Assembly (NCBI RefSeq): GCF_004339595.1
Contig: NZ_SMFU01000009.1
Location: 248,001 to 312,000, forward strand
Reading direction: 5' to 3'
DNA: 64,000 nt
Source: Marinobacterium mangrovicola
GTDB lineage: Bacteria; Pseudomonadota; Gammaproteobacteria; Pseudomonadales; Balneatricaceae
Part shown: positions 8,358 to 18,060 of the stretch, piece after piece
Position numbering within the stretch: position 1 is the first letter of the stretch
Layout of the letters: each line of letters starts with the position of its first letter
The notes under the pieces: generated by a model
Told to the model about the DNA's origin: nothing
What the model saw: the letters and a program-made list of their open reading frames with translations, nothing else
Database searches by the model: none
Translations under genes and position numbers: made by a program

Positions 8358-9671
8358 TCAGGCAAACATTTCCCGCGCGATGGAGCCGAGGGTATCGACG
8401 ATCTGGTCGATATGCTCTTTCTCGATGATCAGCGGCGGAGAGAAGGCGATGATGTCGCCCACGGCGCGCACCGACAGACCTTTCTCGTAGCAGCGCTGCA
8501 TGATCTTCGGCCCCACCAGTGAGCCATCCGGCGCGGCGTACTGAACCGCCGCCACCAGGCCGCAGTTACGCACATCGACGATGCCCGGCTCGCCCTTCAG
8601 GCTGTGCAGTGCCGCCTCGAAGTACTCGCCGATCTCACCGCTGGCACGCTCCAGCAGGCCTTCGCTTTCGTAAATATCCAGGGTAGCCAGACCCGCAGCA
8701 CAGGAAACCGGGTGCGCGGAGTAGGTGTAACCGTGGAAGAACTCGATGGTGCCTTCCGGCGCCGCGTTAACCACGGTGTCGTAGATCTCGTCACGGACAA
8801 AGACCGCACCCATCGGCGCTACACCGTTGGTAATACCCTTGGCTGAGGTGATCATGTCCGGCTCGACATCAAACTTCTGCGAGGCGAACGGTGCACCGAG
8901 GCGGCCCCAACCGGTGATCACTTCATCAAAGATCAGCAGAATGTCGTGACGGGTACAGATCTCACGCAGCTTCTTCAGGTAACCGATCGGCGGCAGCACC
9001 ACGCCACCTGCACCGGATACCGGCTCGACGATCACGGCAGCGATAGTTTCGGCGCCGTGGAACTGGACCAGGTTTTCCAGCTCCAGCGCTTTTTCAATGC
9101 CGTGTTCCGGCAGGCCTTTACTAAACGCATTGCGGCTCAGGTCCAGGGTGTGCGGCAGGTGATCAACCGGCAGCAGCGGACCGAAGCCTTTGCGGTTAGG
9201 TGTCAGGCCGCCGACGGAGATACCGCCGAAGTTAACACCGTGATACGCCTTTTCGCGGCCGATAAAGCGGTACTTGCCGCCTTTACCACGGGCATTCTGG
9301 TAGGCCAGCGCGATCTTCAGAGCACTTTCCACCGCTTCGGAGCCAGAGTTGGCAAAGAACACGCGGTTGAGGTTTTCCGGAGTGTATTTGACCAGACGCT
9401 CGGCGAATTCAAAGCCGATATCGTGGCCCAGGTTAAACGGTGAAGTGTAATCCAGCTTCATCGCCTGCTGGCCCATCGCCTCGGCGATCTGGCGGCGGCC
9501 GTGACCGGCGTTGACACACCAGAGACCGGCGGTAGCATCCAGGATCTTGTCGCCACGATCGTTATGCAGCCAAACACCTTCCGCCCGTTCGATAATCCTT
9601 GGCGCGTTCTTGAAAGCCCTGTTCGCGGTGAACGGCATCCAGAAGTGATCCATGCTCTGATAGTTTTTCAT
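8358..9671 (-). CDS. Class-III omega-amino acid:pyruvate aminotransferase
   Basis: PLP-dependent fold-type I, class III aminotransferase, 437 aa. Seen: MDHFWMPFTANRAFK start and GLWCVNAGHGR typical of beta-alanine/omega-amino acid:pyruvate transaminases, FANSGSEAVE (phosphate-binding), AYHGVNFGG, IFDEVITGWGRLG with the ring-stacking Asp, and TSAKGITNG with the Schiff-base Lys. These enzymes convert beta-alanine, GABA-like omega-amino acids or amines to semialdehydes. Placed next to gabD/lhgO/glaH it may replace GabT/DavT and feed succinate or glutarate semialdehyde to GabD (inference). Divergent from a LysR gene, its likely regulator. Confidence 0.88.
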   Translation of the reverse strand: MKNYQSMDHFWMPFTANRAFKNAPRIIERAEGVWLHNDRGDKILDATAGLWCVNAGHGRRQIAEAMGQQAMKLDYTSPFNLGHDIGFEFAERLVKYTPENLNRVFFANSGSEAVESALKIALAYQNARGKGGKYRFIGREKAYHGVNFGGISVGGLTPNRKGFGPLLPVDHLPHTLDLSRNAFSKGLPEHGIEKALELENLVQFHGAETIAAVIVEPVSGAGGVVLPPIGYLKKLREICTRHDILLIFDEVITGWGRLGAPFASQKFDVEPDMITSAKGITNGVAPMGAVFVRDEIYDTVVNAAPEGTIEFFHGYTYSAHPVSCAAGLATLDIYESEGLLERASGEIGEYFEAALHSLKGEPGIVDVRNCGLVAAVQYAAPDGSLVGPKIMQRCYEKGLSVRAVGDIIAFSPPLIIEKEHIDQIVDTLGSIAREMFA

Positions 9672-9959
9672 CGTGCTAACCTTGTTTGGCGTCTTGGGGG
9701 CCGGTCGTTGCCGGGCCGGTTAAATGACCATAGCAGCAGTTTAGGCCCGACAGCCGGACAGGAAAAAGGTTGGCCGATAAAAGCCCAGTTTTATCCGCAT
9801 CAAACTTTGCATCACACCTTGCACCACACTTCTCATCAAGCTTTGCCTCAAGCTTTTACGCCGCCCACAGCAAAACCCTCAGTCCAGAAAACAGGCTATT
9901 GGGTAGTCGGCCGGCTTTGACTAAGATGCGCTATTCCGCTTTTTCAGGATCCAGATGGT
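9672..9959. promoter_or_regulatory. Divergent region between aminotransferase and LysR gene
   Basis: 288 bp containing a run of degenerate CTT/TTGC-rich repeats at about 9795-9860 (ACTTTGCATCA, CCTTGCACCA, ACTTCTCATCA, GCTTTGCCTCA, spaced about 11 bp). No gene. The phased repeats could be regulator contacts. Confidence 0.4.
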
Positions 9960-10898
9960 ATGAGTTCACGCAAATACTGGCTAGGCCAGGTCGGCGACTT
10001 CGAAATAAAACAGCTTCGCGTCTTCACCACGGTGGTGCAGTGCGGCGGTTTTTCCGCGGCTGAGGCGGAGCTCAACATCACCCGCTCGACGATCAGCATC
10101 CATATCGCCAACCTGGAAGCGCGACTCAATCTGAAACTCTGCCATCGCGGCCGTTCCGGTTTTTCGCTCACCGACGAGGGCAAGATCATCTACGAGTCGG
10201 CGCAGAACCTGTTTGGCACCCTGGAAGAGTTTCGCGCCACGGTAAACAACCTTAACGCGACCCTGTCGGGGGATCTGCGCCTGATCTTTTCCGATACGGT
10301 CAGCGGCGACTCGCGCCTGGGCCTGTCGGAACTGATCAGCCAGGTTAACGAGCGGGCGCCGGACGTTTACATCACGGTGGATGTCGCTTCCATGGCCGAG
10401 ATCGAACAGATGGTGATCAACGAGGAAGCCGAAGTGGGCTTTATCCCCAGGCACCGCAGCATCGAAGGCCTGGATTACCTGCACCTGTTCACCGATACCT
10501 GCCGCATCTATTGCCACAGCAGCCACCCGCTGTACGAGCTGCCGGATGAGCAGATCACCGATGCGGTGATCGAGAGCTACCCGTTCATCCAGGCTGGCCT
10601 CAAACCCCACGAGGGCGCCGCCAGCCTGATCGAACACAAGGAGCTGCGCGCCACCGCTTACTACTATGAAACCCGGCTGGCCCTGATCCGCTCCGGACGC
10701 TACCTGGGTTTTCTGCCGGAATATTATGTGGCCAGCGAAACCAGGCCCGGCGAGCTGCGGGCACTGAACCCGCAGAGCAATCATTACGATCTGGATCTCT
10801 GCGCTATCGTGCGCAAGTCATCACGCGCCAACAAGGCACGGGACCTGTTCGTCCAGCTACTGCAGGAGAAGATGAACCAGCTCCATAACAAGGATTAA
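9960..10898 (+). CDS. LysR-family transcriptional regulator
   Basis: 312 aa. Winged helix at about residues 13-72 (IKQLRVFTTVVQCGGFSAA, then NITRSTISIHIANLEARL) followed by a periplasmic-binding-protein-like effector domain. The inducer is unknown. It lies between the divergent aminotransferase and the downstream liv-type transporter in its own orientation, so it may control either or both. Start is the ATG at 9960; about 12 residues precede the helix-turn-helix, somewhat longer than usual. Confidence 0.88.
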   Translation: MSSRKYWLGQVGDFEIKQLRVFTTVVQCGGFSAAEAELNITRSTISIHIANLEARLNLKLCHRGRSGFSLTDEGKIIYESAQNLFGTLEEFRATVNNLNATLSGDLRLIFSDTVSGDSRLGLSELISQVNERAPDVYITVDVASMAEIEQMVINEEAEVGFIPRHRSIEGLDYLHLFTDTCRIYCHSSHPLYELPDEQITDAVIESYPFIQAGLKPHEGAASLIEHKELRATAYYYETRLALIRSGRYLGFLPEYYVASETRPGELRALNPQSNHYDLDLCAIVRKSSRANKARDLFVQLLQEKMNQLHNKD

Positions 10899-10899
10899 T

Positions 10900-10923
10900 A
10901 ATCACTGATTTAACGTGATTTTT
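10900..10923 (+). terminator. Weak terminator after the LysR gene
   Basis: AATCAC-N9-GTGATT followed by TTT directly after the stop codon. Confidence 0.45.
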
Positions 10924-11036
10924 ACTGAAAACCTGCCTGTACCGACAAAAATCTTCTGTGTAATATCGGATGAATAACAGTCAACCATTGAACGATCCTT
11001 CACCGGATCAGAAAAAGATGGACAGAGGGGAGAAAC

Positions 11037-12158
11037 ATGGCGATTAAGATGAAAGGCTTCAGCAAAACGCTGCTGGCAACCGCCGCAGCGCTGGCTATTG
11101 CAGGGACCGCTCAGGCGGAAACACTGAAGATCGCGCTGGCTGGCCCTGCCACCGGCCCGGTTGCCCAGTACGGTGATATGCAGAAGATCGGCGTTGAAGC
11201 GGCGATCGACTACTTCAACGCCAACGGCGGCATCAACGGTATGGAAGTGGAAGGCGTGATCTACGATGACGCCTGCGACCCGAAACAGGCCGTGGCCGTA
11301 GCCAACAAGATCGTCAACGATGGTATCACCCACGTGGTGGGCCACCTCTGCTCCAGCTCTACCGAACCGGCCAGCGATATCTACTACGAGGAAGGCATCC
11401 TGATGATCACGGCGGCCTCCACCTCGCCGAGCATCACCGAAAAAGGCTACGACACCATCTTCCGTACCATCGGTCTGGACAGCCTGCAGGGCACGCTGGC
11501 AGCCGATTACATCTCCGGCACCGTCAAGCCTGAACGCGTCGCGGTTATCCATGACAAACAGCAGTATGGCGAAGGCCTGGCCACCACTGTGCGTGATTCC
11601 CTGGTTGAAGCCGGTATCGAGCCGGTGATGTTTGAAGGTGTCACCGCCGGTGACAAGGACTTCTCCGCCCTGATCGCCAAGCTGCAGAAAGCCGATGTGG
11701 ATTTCGTCTACTACGGCGGCTACCACCCGGAGCTGGGGCTGATCCTGCGTCAGAGCAAGGAGAAAGGCTTTGAAGCCCAATTCATGGGTCCTGAAGGCAT
11801 AGTCAACTCCGACCTGGCGAAGATCGCCGGCGACGCCACCGAAGGCGTTCTGGCCACCGCACCGAAGAGCTTCGATAAAAACCCGGAAAACGCCCTGCGC
11901 GTAGCGGCCATCGAAGAGAAGGGTCTCGACCCGACCGGCCCGTTCGTATTCCCGGCCTACGCTGCGGTACAGATCATGGCTGACACCATCGATGCGATCG
12001 ACAGCACCGATCCAATGGCCATGGCCGAGTACATCAGCGCCAATGAGTTCGAGACCGCGATCGGTCACGTCAAATATGACGACAAGGGCGACCTGACCGA
12101 ATCCACCTTCCTGGTGTACGAACTGCACGCCGACGGATCCAAGACCGCGGCCGAGTAA
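11037..12158 (+). CDS. livJ: Branched-chain amino acid ABC transporter, periplasmic binding protein
   Basis: Type-I periplasmic binding protein of the LivJ/LivK family, 373 aa. Sec signal peptide MAIKMKGFSKTLLATAAALA ending AQA, with cleavage after residue 27, then KIALAGPATGPVAQYGD, DACDPKQAVAVANKI and the HLCSSSTEPAS disulfide loop, typical of the family. The start is fixed by AGGGGAGAAAC before ATG. First gene of a complete livJHMGF set. Actual ligand is uncertain: such systems also carry other aliphatic amino acids, and the neighbouring omega-amino acid genes make that worth considering. Confidence 0.93.
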   Translation: MAIKMKGFSKTLLATAAALAIAGTAQAETLKIALAGPATGPVAQYGDMQKIGVEAAIDYFNANGGINGMEVEGVIYDDACDPKQAVAVANKIVNDGITHVVGHLCSSSTEPASDIYYEEGILMITAASTSPSITEKGYDTIFRTIGLDSLQGTLAADYISGTVKPERVAVIHDKQQYGEGLATTVRDSLVEAGIEPVMFEGVTAGDKDFSALIAKLQKADVDFVYYGGYHPELGLILRQSKEKGFEAQFMGPEGIVNSDLAKIAGDATEGVLATAPKSFDKNPENALRVAAIEEKGLDPTGPFVFPAYAAVQIMADTIDAIDSTDPMAMAEYISANEFETAIGHVKYDDKGDLTESTFLVYELHADGSKTAAE

Positions 12159-12183
12159 TCGAACCGCCTTCCAACCAAACCCT

Positions 12184-12218
12184 ATACCCCTGCGCCGTTT
12201 GGCCAGGGGTATCTGTTT
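12184..12218 (+). other. Strong hairpin between livJ and livH
   Basis: ATACCCCTG / CAGGGGTAT form a perfect 9-bp stem with an inner GCC/GGC, followed by CTGTTTT. It is suited to keep binding-protein mRNA in excess over the permease genes by partial termination or 3'-end protection. Confidence 0.7.
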
Positions 12219-12233
12219 TACTGGTAAGCCTCG

Positions 12234-13163
12234 ATGACTGAAGCCAGCCTCTATCTTCTGCAGCAGATAATCAACGGACTGACCATCGGCTCAACCTATG
12301 CCTTGATCGCCATCGGTTACACCATGGTTTACGGCATCATCGGAATGATCAACTTCGCCCACGGCGAAATCTACATGATCGGTTCCTACATCTCTTTTAT
12401 CGTGATCACGGGCCTTTTGGCGATGGGCCATATCGCCCTGCCCGCGGTGCTGTTTGTCGCTCTGGTGGTGGCGATGCTGGTGGCCAGCAGCTACGGCTGG
12501 GCCATAGAGCGCGTTGCCTACCGGCCGCTGCGCGGCTCCAACCGCCTGATCGCCCTGATCTCCGCCATCGGCATGTCCATATTCCTGCAGAACTACGTGG
12601 TTCTGGCCCAGGGTTCCCGCGACGTGGCGATGCCGCCGCTGATCTCCGGCAGCCTGGTGGAGTTCGGATCTCTGGAGACCTTTGAGGTCACCATCTCCTG
12701 GATGCAGCTGCTGATCTGGGTAGTTACGCTGATCTCCATGACCGTATTGACCCTGTTTATCTCGCGCTCGCGGATGGGACGCGCCTGCCGTGCCTGTGCC
12801 GAGGATATCGGCATGACCAACCTGCTCGGCATCGATACCAACCGTATCATCGCCATGACCTTCGTCATCGGCGCCGCGCTGGCGGCCATTGCCGGCCTGT
12901 TGTTGGGACTCTACTACGGTGTGGTTAACCCCTTCGTTGGCTTTATCGCCGGCCTCAAGGCGTTCACCGCGGCGGTCCTGGGTGGCATCGGCTCAATCCC
13001 CGGCGCCATGCTGGGCGGCCTGATCCTGGGTGTGACCGAAGCACTGACTGCGGCCTACTTCCCGTCCGAATACAAGGATGTGGTGTCGTTCGGGCTGCTG
13101 GTACTGATCCTGCTGTTCCGGCCCACAGGCATTCTGGGTAAACCGGAGGTGGAGAAAGTCTGA
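12234..13163 (+). CDS. livH: Branched-chain amino acid ABC transporter permease
   Basis: Inner-membrane permease, 309 aa, about eight helices. [21 protein letters not shown] and [13 protein letters not shown] at the N-terminus are LivH signatures; [19 protein letters not shown] near the C-terminus is the loop that contacts the ATPase. Stop codon overlaps the livM start by one base. Confidence 0.94.
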   Translation: MTEASLYLLQQIINGLTIGSTYALIAIGYTMVYGIIGMINFAHGEIYMIGSYISFIVITGLLAMGHIALPAVLFVALVVAMLVASSYGWAIERVAYRPLRGSNRLIALISAIGMSIFLQNYVVLAQGSRDVAMPPLISGSLVEFGSLETFEVTISWMQLLIWVVTLISMTVLTLFISRSRMGRACRACAEDIGMTNLLGIDTNRIIAMTFVIGAALAAIAGLLLGLYYGVVNPFVGFIAGLKAFTAAVLGGIGSIPGAMLGGLILGVTEALTAAYFPSEYKDVVSFGLLVLILLFRPTGILGKPEVEKV

Positions 13164-14419
13164 TGCGCAGATCTCTGTATAACGCTATTTTCGCGGCGGG
13201 CATCACCTTTGTGCTGACCTGCCTGATGCTCGGTGTGCAGCTGGGCGCCGAAGGCACCACACTGACCGTTACCGGCGCCGACGCCACTCGCTGGACCTGG
13301 ATAGGTATCGGCATCGCGGCGGTATTCTTCGTGCAGCTGTTCTCCGACAAGGTCGATGCCTTTTTCGGCCGCATCCCCAAGCCGAACCTGGCCGCGCTAA
13401 AACCGGAAGAGACCAAGTGGCGCCGCATCAAGCCCTGGGCACTGGCGGCCCTGGTGGTGGTGATGCTGGTCTGGCCGTTCATGGCCTCCCGCGGCGCCGT
13501 GGATCTGGCCACCCTGACGCTGATCTACATTATGCTGGGGCTGGGTCTTAACATCGTGGTCGGCCTGGCCGGTCTACTCGACCTGGGTTACGTGGCATTT
13601 TACGCCGTGGGCGCCTACACCTACGCCCTGCTGTCGGAATATTTCGGCTTCTCCTTCTGGGCCTGCCTGCCCATCGCTGCCCTGCTGGCCGCCACCTTCG
13701 GCTTTATTCTCGGCTTTCCGGTACTTCGCCTGCGCGGTGACTACCTGGCGATCGTTACCCTGGGCTTCGGTGAAATTATCCGTATTCTGCTCAACAACTG
13801 GACCGATCTGACCGGTGGCCCCAACGGTATATCCGGTATCGAAAAACCAACCCTGTTTGGTCTTGAGTTCAGCCGTCGCGCCAGCGAGGGCAGTCAGACC
13901 TTCCACGAGTTTTTCGGTATCGACTACGACAGCAGTCAGAAGGTGGTTTTCCTCTATCTGATCGCCGTGGTGCTGGTGTGCATCGTGGTCTACCTGATCA
14001 ACCGCCTGATGCGGATGCCTATCGGCCGTGCCTGGGAAGCACTGCGCGAGGATGAGATCGCCTGCCGCTCGCTGGGCCTTAATCGCACGGTTATCAAGCT
14101 GTCCGCTTTTACGCTGGGTGCTTCCACCGCAGGTTTTGCCGGCTGCTTCTTCGCCGCACGTCAGGGCTTTATCAGCCCCGAATCGTTCATCTTTATCGAG
14201 TCGGCGATCATCCTGGCGATCGTGGTACTCGGCGGCATGGGCTCCCAGGTGGGCGTAATTTGTGCGGCCATCGTGATGACGATTCTGCCGGAGCTGGCCC
14301 GTGAGTTCTCCGAGTATCGAATGCTGATGTTCGGCCTGCTGATGGTGCTGATGATGCGCTGGCGTCCTCAGGGACTGGTACCGATGAAGCGTCCCCACCT
14401 GGAGTTGAAACAACAATGA
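13163..14419 (+). CDS. livM: Branched-chain amino acid ABC transporter permease
   Basis: Second permease, 418 aa, with an N-terminal extension containing two extra hydrophobic segments as in E. coli LivM. Seen: [34 protein letters not shown] and the ATPase-contact loop [17 protein letters not shown]. Translationally coupled at both ends (TGATG with livH, ATGA with livG). Confidence 0.94.
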   Translation: MRRSLYNAIFAAGITFVLTCLMLGVQLGAEGTTLTVTGADATRWTWIGIGIAAVFFVQLFSDKVDAFFGRIPKPNLAALKPEETKWRRIKPWALAALVVVMLVWPFMASRGAVDLATLTLIYIMLGLGLNIVVGLAGLLDLGYVAFYAVGAYTYALLSEYFGFSFWACLPIAALLAATFGFILGFPVLRLRGDYLAIVTLGFGEIIRILLNNWTDLTGGPNGISGIEKPTLFGLEFSRRASEGSQTFHEFFGIDYDSSQKVVFLYLIAVVLVCIVVYLINRLMRMPIGRAWEALREDEIACRSLGLNRTVIKLSAFTLGASTAGFAGCFFAARQGFISPESFIFIESAIILAIVVLGGMGSQVGVICAAIVMTILPELAREFSEYRMLMFGLLMVLMMRWRPQGLVPMKRPHLELKQQ

Positions 14420-15183
14420 GTCAGTTACTGCTTGATGTTAACGAGCTGACCATGCGCTTCGGTGGTCTGCTTGCGGTCAACGAGGTCAATCTGAAGGTCA
14501 AGAACCGTCAGATTGTCTCCATCATCGGCCCCAACGGGGCCGGCAAAACCACGGTGTTCAACTGCCTGTCGGGGTTTTATATCCCCACCGACGGCAGTGT
14601 GCTGTTCAACGGCCAGCAGCTGGCCGGACTGAAGGATTTCCAGATCTCCCGCAAGGGGCTGGTGCGTACCTTCCAGCACGTGCGTCTGTTCAAGCGGATG
14701 ACGGTGATAGAGAACATGCTGGTGGCCCAGCATCGCCATCTGAACACCAACCTGTTCTCCGGTATGTTCAAAACGCCGGCCTACCGCCGCCTGGAAAAGG
14801 AAGCGATGGACCGCGCGATCTACTGGCTGGAGGAGGTCAATCTGCTGGAGCACGCCAACCGTGAGGCCGGTTATCTCGCCTACGGTCAGCAGCGCAAGCT
14901 GGAGATCGCCCGCTGCATGTCGACCCAGCCGGAGCTGCTCCTGCTCGACGAACCGGCGGCGGGCCTCAACCCGAAAGAGACCAAGGAGCTCGACGAGCTG
15001 ATCATCCGGCTGCGCGACGAGCACGAAATCTCCGTGCTGCTGATCGAACACGATATGAGCCTGGTGATGGGTATCTCCGATCACATCTACGTGATCGCCC
15101 AGGGCACGCCGCTGGCCGATGGCATGCCGGATGAGATCAAGAGCAACCCTGAAGTCATCAAAGCCTATCTGGGGGAGAGCTGA
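14416..15183 (+). CDS. livG: Branched-chain amino acid ABC transporter ATPase
   Basis: 255 aa ABC ATPase. Walker [10 protein letters not shown] (residues 36-44), Q-loop region RTFQHVRLF, signature [15 protein letters not shown], Walker [14 protein letters not shown] and the H-loop [21 protein letters not shown] is a LivG wording. 4-bp overlap with livM. Confidence 0.95.
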   Translation: MSQLLLDVNELTMRFGGLLAVNEVNLKVKNRQIVSIIGPNGAGKTTVFNCLSGFYIPTDGSVLFNGQQLAGLKDFQISRKGLVRTFQHVRLFKRMTVIENMLVAQHRHLNTNLFSGMFKTPAYRRLEKEAMDRAIYWLEEVNLLEHANREAGYLAYGQQRKLEIARCMSTQPELLLLDEPAAGLNPKETKELDELIIRLRDEHEISVLLIEHDMSLVMGISDHIYVIAQGTPLADGMPDEIKSNPEVIKAYLGES

Positions 15184-15185
15184 GC

Positions 15186-15887
15186 ATGCTGACACTCAGA
15201 AATGTAAACACTCACTACGGCCAGATCCAGGCGCTGCACGATGTTTCCATCGAGGTAAACCAGGGTGAGATCGTTACTCTGATCGGTGCCAACGGCGCCG
15301 GTAAAACCACGCTGATGATGACCGTCTGCGGCTCGCCCCAGGCCTCCTCCGGCAGCATCGAGTTCGAGGGTGAGGCGATCGAAAAGCAGCCCACCTCGGT
15401 GATCATGCGCAAGGGGCTGGCGGTCGTACCTGAAGGCCGCCGCATCTTCCCGGGCCTTACCGTGGCGGAAAACCTGCACATGGGCGCCTACTTCAGCGAC
15501 AAGGCCGCTTACGAGGCGCAACGCGACCACGTGCTGGAGCTGTTCCCCCGCCTGAAGGAGCGCTACCACCAGCGCGGCGGCACCATGTCCGGTGGCGAGC
15601 AGCAGATGCTGGCGATCGGCCGCGCGCTGATGAGTCATCCACGTCTGCTGCTGCTCGATGAGCCTTCGCTGGGCCTGGCACCGATCATCATCCAGCAGAT
15701 ATTCGAGATCATCGAACAACTACGTGATGAGGGTGTCACCATCTTTCTGGTGGAACAGAACGCGCACCAGGCGCTTAAGATCGCCGACCGTGGTTATGTG
15801 CTTGAGAACGGTCGGGTCGTGATGAGCGATACCGGCGCCGCCCTGCTTCAGGATGATGCCGTCAGCAAAGCATACCTCGGCGGCTAA
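15186..15887 (+). CDS. livF: Branched-chain amino acid ABC transporter ATPase
   Basis: 233 aa ABC ATPase pairing with LivG. Walker A GANGAGKTT, signature MSGGEQQMLAIGRALM, Walker B LLLLDEPSLGLAP and H-loop FLVEQNAHQAL, all typical of LivF. Two bases after the livG stop; last gene of the operon, followed by a terminator. Confidence 0.95.
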   Translation: MLTLRNVNTHYGQIQALHDVSIEVNQGEIVTLIGANGAGKTTLMMTVCGSPQASSGSIEFEGEAIEKQPTSVIMRKGLAVVPEGRRIFPGLTVAENLHMGAYFSDKAAYEAQRDHVLELFPRLKERYHQRGGTMSGGEQQMLAIGRALMSHPRLLLLDEPSLGLAPIIIQQIFEIIEQLRDEGVTIFLVEQNAHQALKIADRGYVLENGRVVMSDTGAALLQDDAVSKAYLGG

Positions 15888-15926
15888 GCGGGTGAACTCG
15901 AGATCCAGCCCCTGGTCACCTCAGTG

Positions 15927-15964
15927 GGTTGGATCCGTTTTCATTGATCCGACCTGCTCTTTTT
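15927..15964 (+). terminator. Intrinsic terminator of the liv operon
   Basis: GGTTGGATC (15927-15935) pairs with GATCCGACC (15946-15954), nine pairs with one G-U, followed by TGCTCTTTTTATT. Confidence 0.75.
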
Positions 15965-16151
15965 ATTCTCTGGCCATATTGCCACTTTTAACCAGAGTGC
16001 AAGTTGCTAGACTAAGAAGCTGGGGACCGCCGCTGCAACGCTCAGGCGGGTTCCACTATCAGGTAACACCTAGCTTCCTGGAAACGATTTCGTTGGACAC
16101 CGGCATGGCATTCGGCGGGCCGGAGATTTGCTGTATGGATGGAGTCAAATC

Positions 16152-17729
16152 GTGCGACTGATCATTATCTCCCTTTCGGCCCTCTTTATCAGCCTGGCAC
16201 TGGTAATCGGCGGCAATGCCTACCTGCTCACCTACTTGGGTGTCCGACTCGGTGCCGAGGGCGTGCCGCCGACCCAGGTCGGTTTCATCATGGTTTGCTA
16301 CTCCATCGGTTTTGCCATCGGCTCCCACTACGCCACCCACCTGGTGGCCAAGGTCGGACACATCCGCACCTTTGCCGCCATGGCCGCACTGACCGCCATG
16401 GCGTCGATGAGCTATCCGCTCATGGATTCGGTCTACTTCTGGGCCACCCTGCGTTTTGTCGGCGGTATCACCGCGGCCGGTCTCTACGTGATCATCGAAA
16501 GCTGGTTCAGTGCGGTTGCCTCCAACAACAACCGCGGCACGCTGTTCGCGCTCTATCAGGTGGCCGCCTACGGTTCTTCCACCCTGGCCCAGATGACGGT
16601 GGGCTACAGCGAACCGCTGAGCTCGGTGCCGTTCACCGGTGCTGCACTGGTACTGCTGGCGGCGATCATCCCGCTCTGTCTGTCACGCATGCAGTCACCG
16701 CATATCGAACCCGGTCCGAAAATGTCGCTGCTGACGCTATATCGTGAGGCACCGCTCGGGCTCACCTGCGCGTTTACCGGCGGCATCATGCTCGGGGCGT
16801 ATTACTCGCTGGTGCCACTGTTCGGCAGCCTGACCAACATGAGCGTCAAGGAGGTGTCTCAATTGATGACCGCCTCCGTGCTGCTCGCGCTGCTGCTGGC
16901 CTGGCCGGTGGGCTGGATCTGTGACCGGGTTCAACGCAGCCAGGTGATGCTGGTCATCACCCTGACGGCGGCTTTCCTCAGTCTGGCCGTGGCGCTCAGC
17001 GTCGATATGTCGTTCCTGATCCGTGTCGTACCCGCTGCCGTGCTGCTCGGCATGCTGTCACTGGTTAACTCGGTAGCCGTGGCGCTCACCCACGACCGCA
17101 TCGATGCCAGCGCCAGGGTCGCGGCCAGCTCAGCACTGATGCTCTGCTACGGTGTGGGCAGTATCATTGGTCCGATCGGCAGCTCGATGCTGATGGAAGC
17201 GTTTGCACCGGAAACCATGTTTGTGGGCTTTGCTGTGCTGCTTGTCACGCTGGCCAGCTACGTTCGTTATCGTCAGAAACGGATGCCGCCGCTGCCGATT
17301 ACCGCCCAGGAGCATTACGTGGCAACCATGCCGGAGACCCAGCTTTCCTCCGAGTTTGACCCGCGCTATGAAACCGAGGAGGAAAACGAAACCTCCGTGG
17401 AAGATATCTTCCCGGAAGAGTGGGTTGAAGCCTGGGGCGACGACGCCAGCGAAGAGAAAGACGAGGAGAAAGAGCCCGAGCCTTCCGCCACCAGTGAAGA
17501 GATCGAAGTGGGCGGCGAAATGATCGGCATGGAAGAGCGCGATTCCAGCTACTGGGAGGAAAAGCGCAAGGCCGGGGAAGCCGCTCAAGCACCAGACAGT
17601 GATCAGGGAGAAGCGCCAGCGGCGGAAAAACCCGCCACCAATGCGGAGCAACCGGAAGCAACGGAGCCAGGCGCCGACGAAAAAACTGACGCTGAAGCGG
17701 ACAAGGATAAAGACAAGAAACCGGACTGA
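16152..17729 (+). CDS. MFS permease (YcaD-like) with long acidic C-terminal tail
   Basis: Major facilitator superfamily protein, about 525 aa. Twelve hydrophobic segments occupy residues 1-380; the N-half resembles YcaD-type transporters (GFIMVCYSIGFAIGSHYATH, WFSAVASNNNRGTLFALYQV). Substrate unknown. Unusual is a hydrophilic tail of about 135 residues after the last helix, very rich in Glu, Asp, Lys, Ala and Pro, ending in KDKDKKPD. I choose the GTG at 16152 because TGGAGTC stands seven bases before it; an ATG at 16128 in the same frame would add eight residues but lacks a good site. Followed by a terminator. Confidence 0.82.
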   Translation: MRLIIISLSALFISLALVIGGNAYLLTYLGVRLGAEGVPPTQVGFIMVCYSIGFAIGSHYATHLVAKVGHIRTFAAMAALTAMASMSYPLMDSVYFWATLRFVGGITAAGLYVIIESWFSAVASNNNRGTLFALYQVAAYGSSTLAQMTVGYSEPLSSVPFTGAALVLLAAIIPLCLSRMQSPHIEPGPKMSLLTLYREAPLGLTCAFTGGIMLGAYYSLVPLFGSLTNMSVKEVSQLMTASVLLALLLAWPVGWICDRVQRSQVMLVITLTAAFLSLAVALSVDMSFLIRVVPAAVLLGMLSLVNSVAVALTHDRIDASARVAASSALMLCYGVGSIIGPIGSSMLMEAFAPETMFVGFAVLLVTLASYVRYRQKRMPPLPITAQEHYVATMPETQLSSEFDPRYETEEENETSVEDIFPEEWVEAWGDDASEEKDEEKEPEPSATSEEIEVGGEMIGMEERDSSYWEEKRKAGEAAQAPDSDQGEAPAAEKPATNAEQPEATEPGADEKTDAEADKDKDKKPD

Positions 17730-17746
17730 CTCGACCGGTTTTGGAC

Positions 17747-17767
17747 AGGCGCCTGCGGGCGCCTTTT
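17747..17767 (+). terminator. Intrinsic terminator after the MFS gene
   Basis: AGGCGCC-TGCG-GGCGCCT then TTTT; perfect 7-bp stem with a tetraloop. Confidence 0.85.
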
Positions 17768-18060
17768 ATCGTTTTACCCTCCGATCGCGAGCCTTAAGCG
17801 ACTCTGTTTAAGCGCGCAAAAGCACCAGATTCGGGCACTTCATCATCTGAACAGCCGCATCAACCCTGCGCTTTCCTCGACTCTGCTAAGAATCCACTGA
17901 GCCGGTATCGATAAAAGGAACCGGGATTCAAATCTTTAGTCTATTTTTTATACAACTCTTCCCTATTCCCGTCTCTGAACGGGAAGCCCTAACCGGTCAC
18001 GGCACGGCAATTGCTCATATCTGTTAACGCTTCACGCCATTCAACAAGCGGGAGAACGTC
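17768..18060. other. Gene-free region upstream of the racemase-like gene
   Basis: About 290 bp without a gene. AT-rich around 17935-17960 (CTTTAGTCTATTTTTTATAC), a plausible promoter zone for the downstream gene, but I see no convincing -35/-10 pair. Confidence 0.4.

Noticed and set aside
10902-12128. 408-codon open frame opposite livJ
   Set aside because: livJ has a signal peptide, ribosome site and full family match on the other strand.
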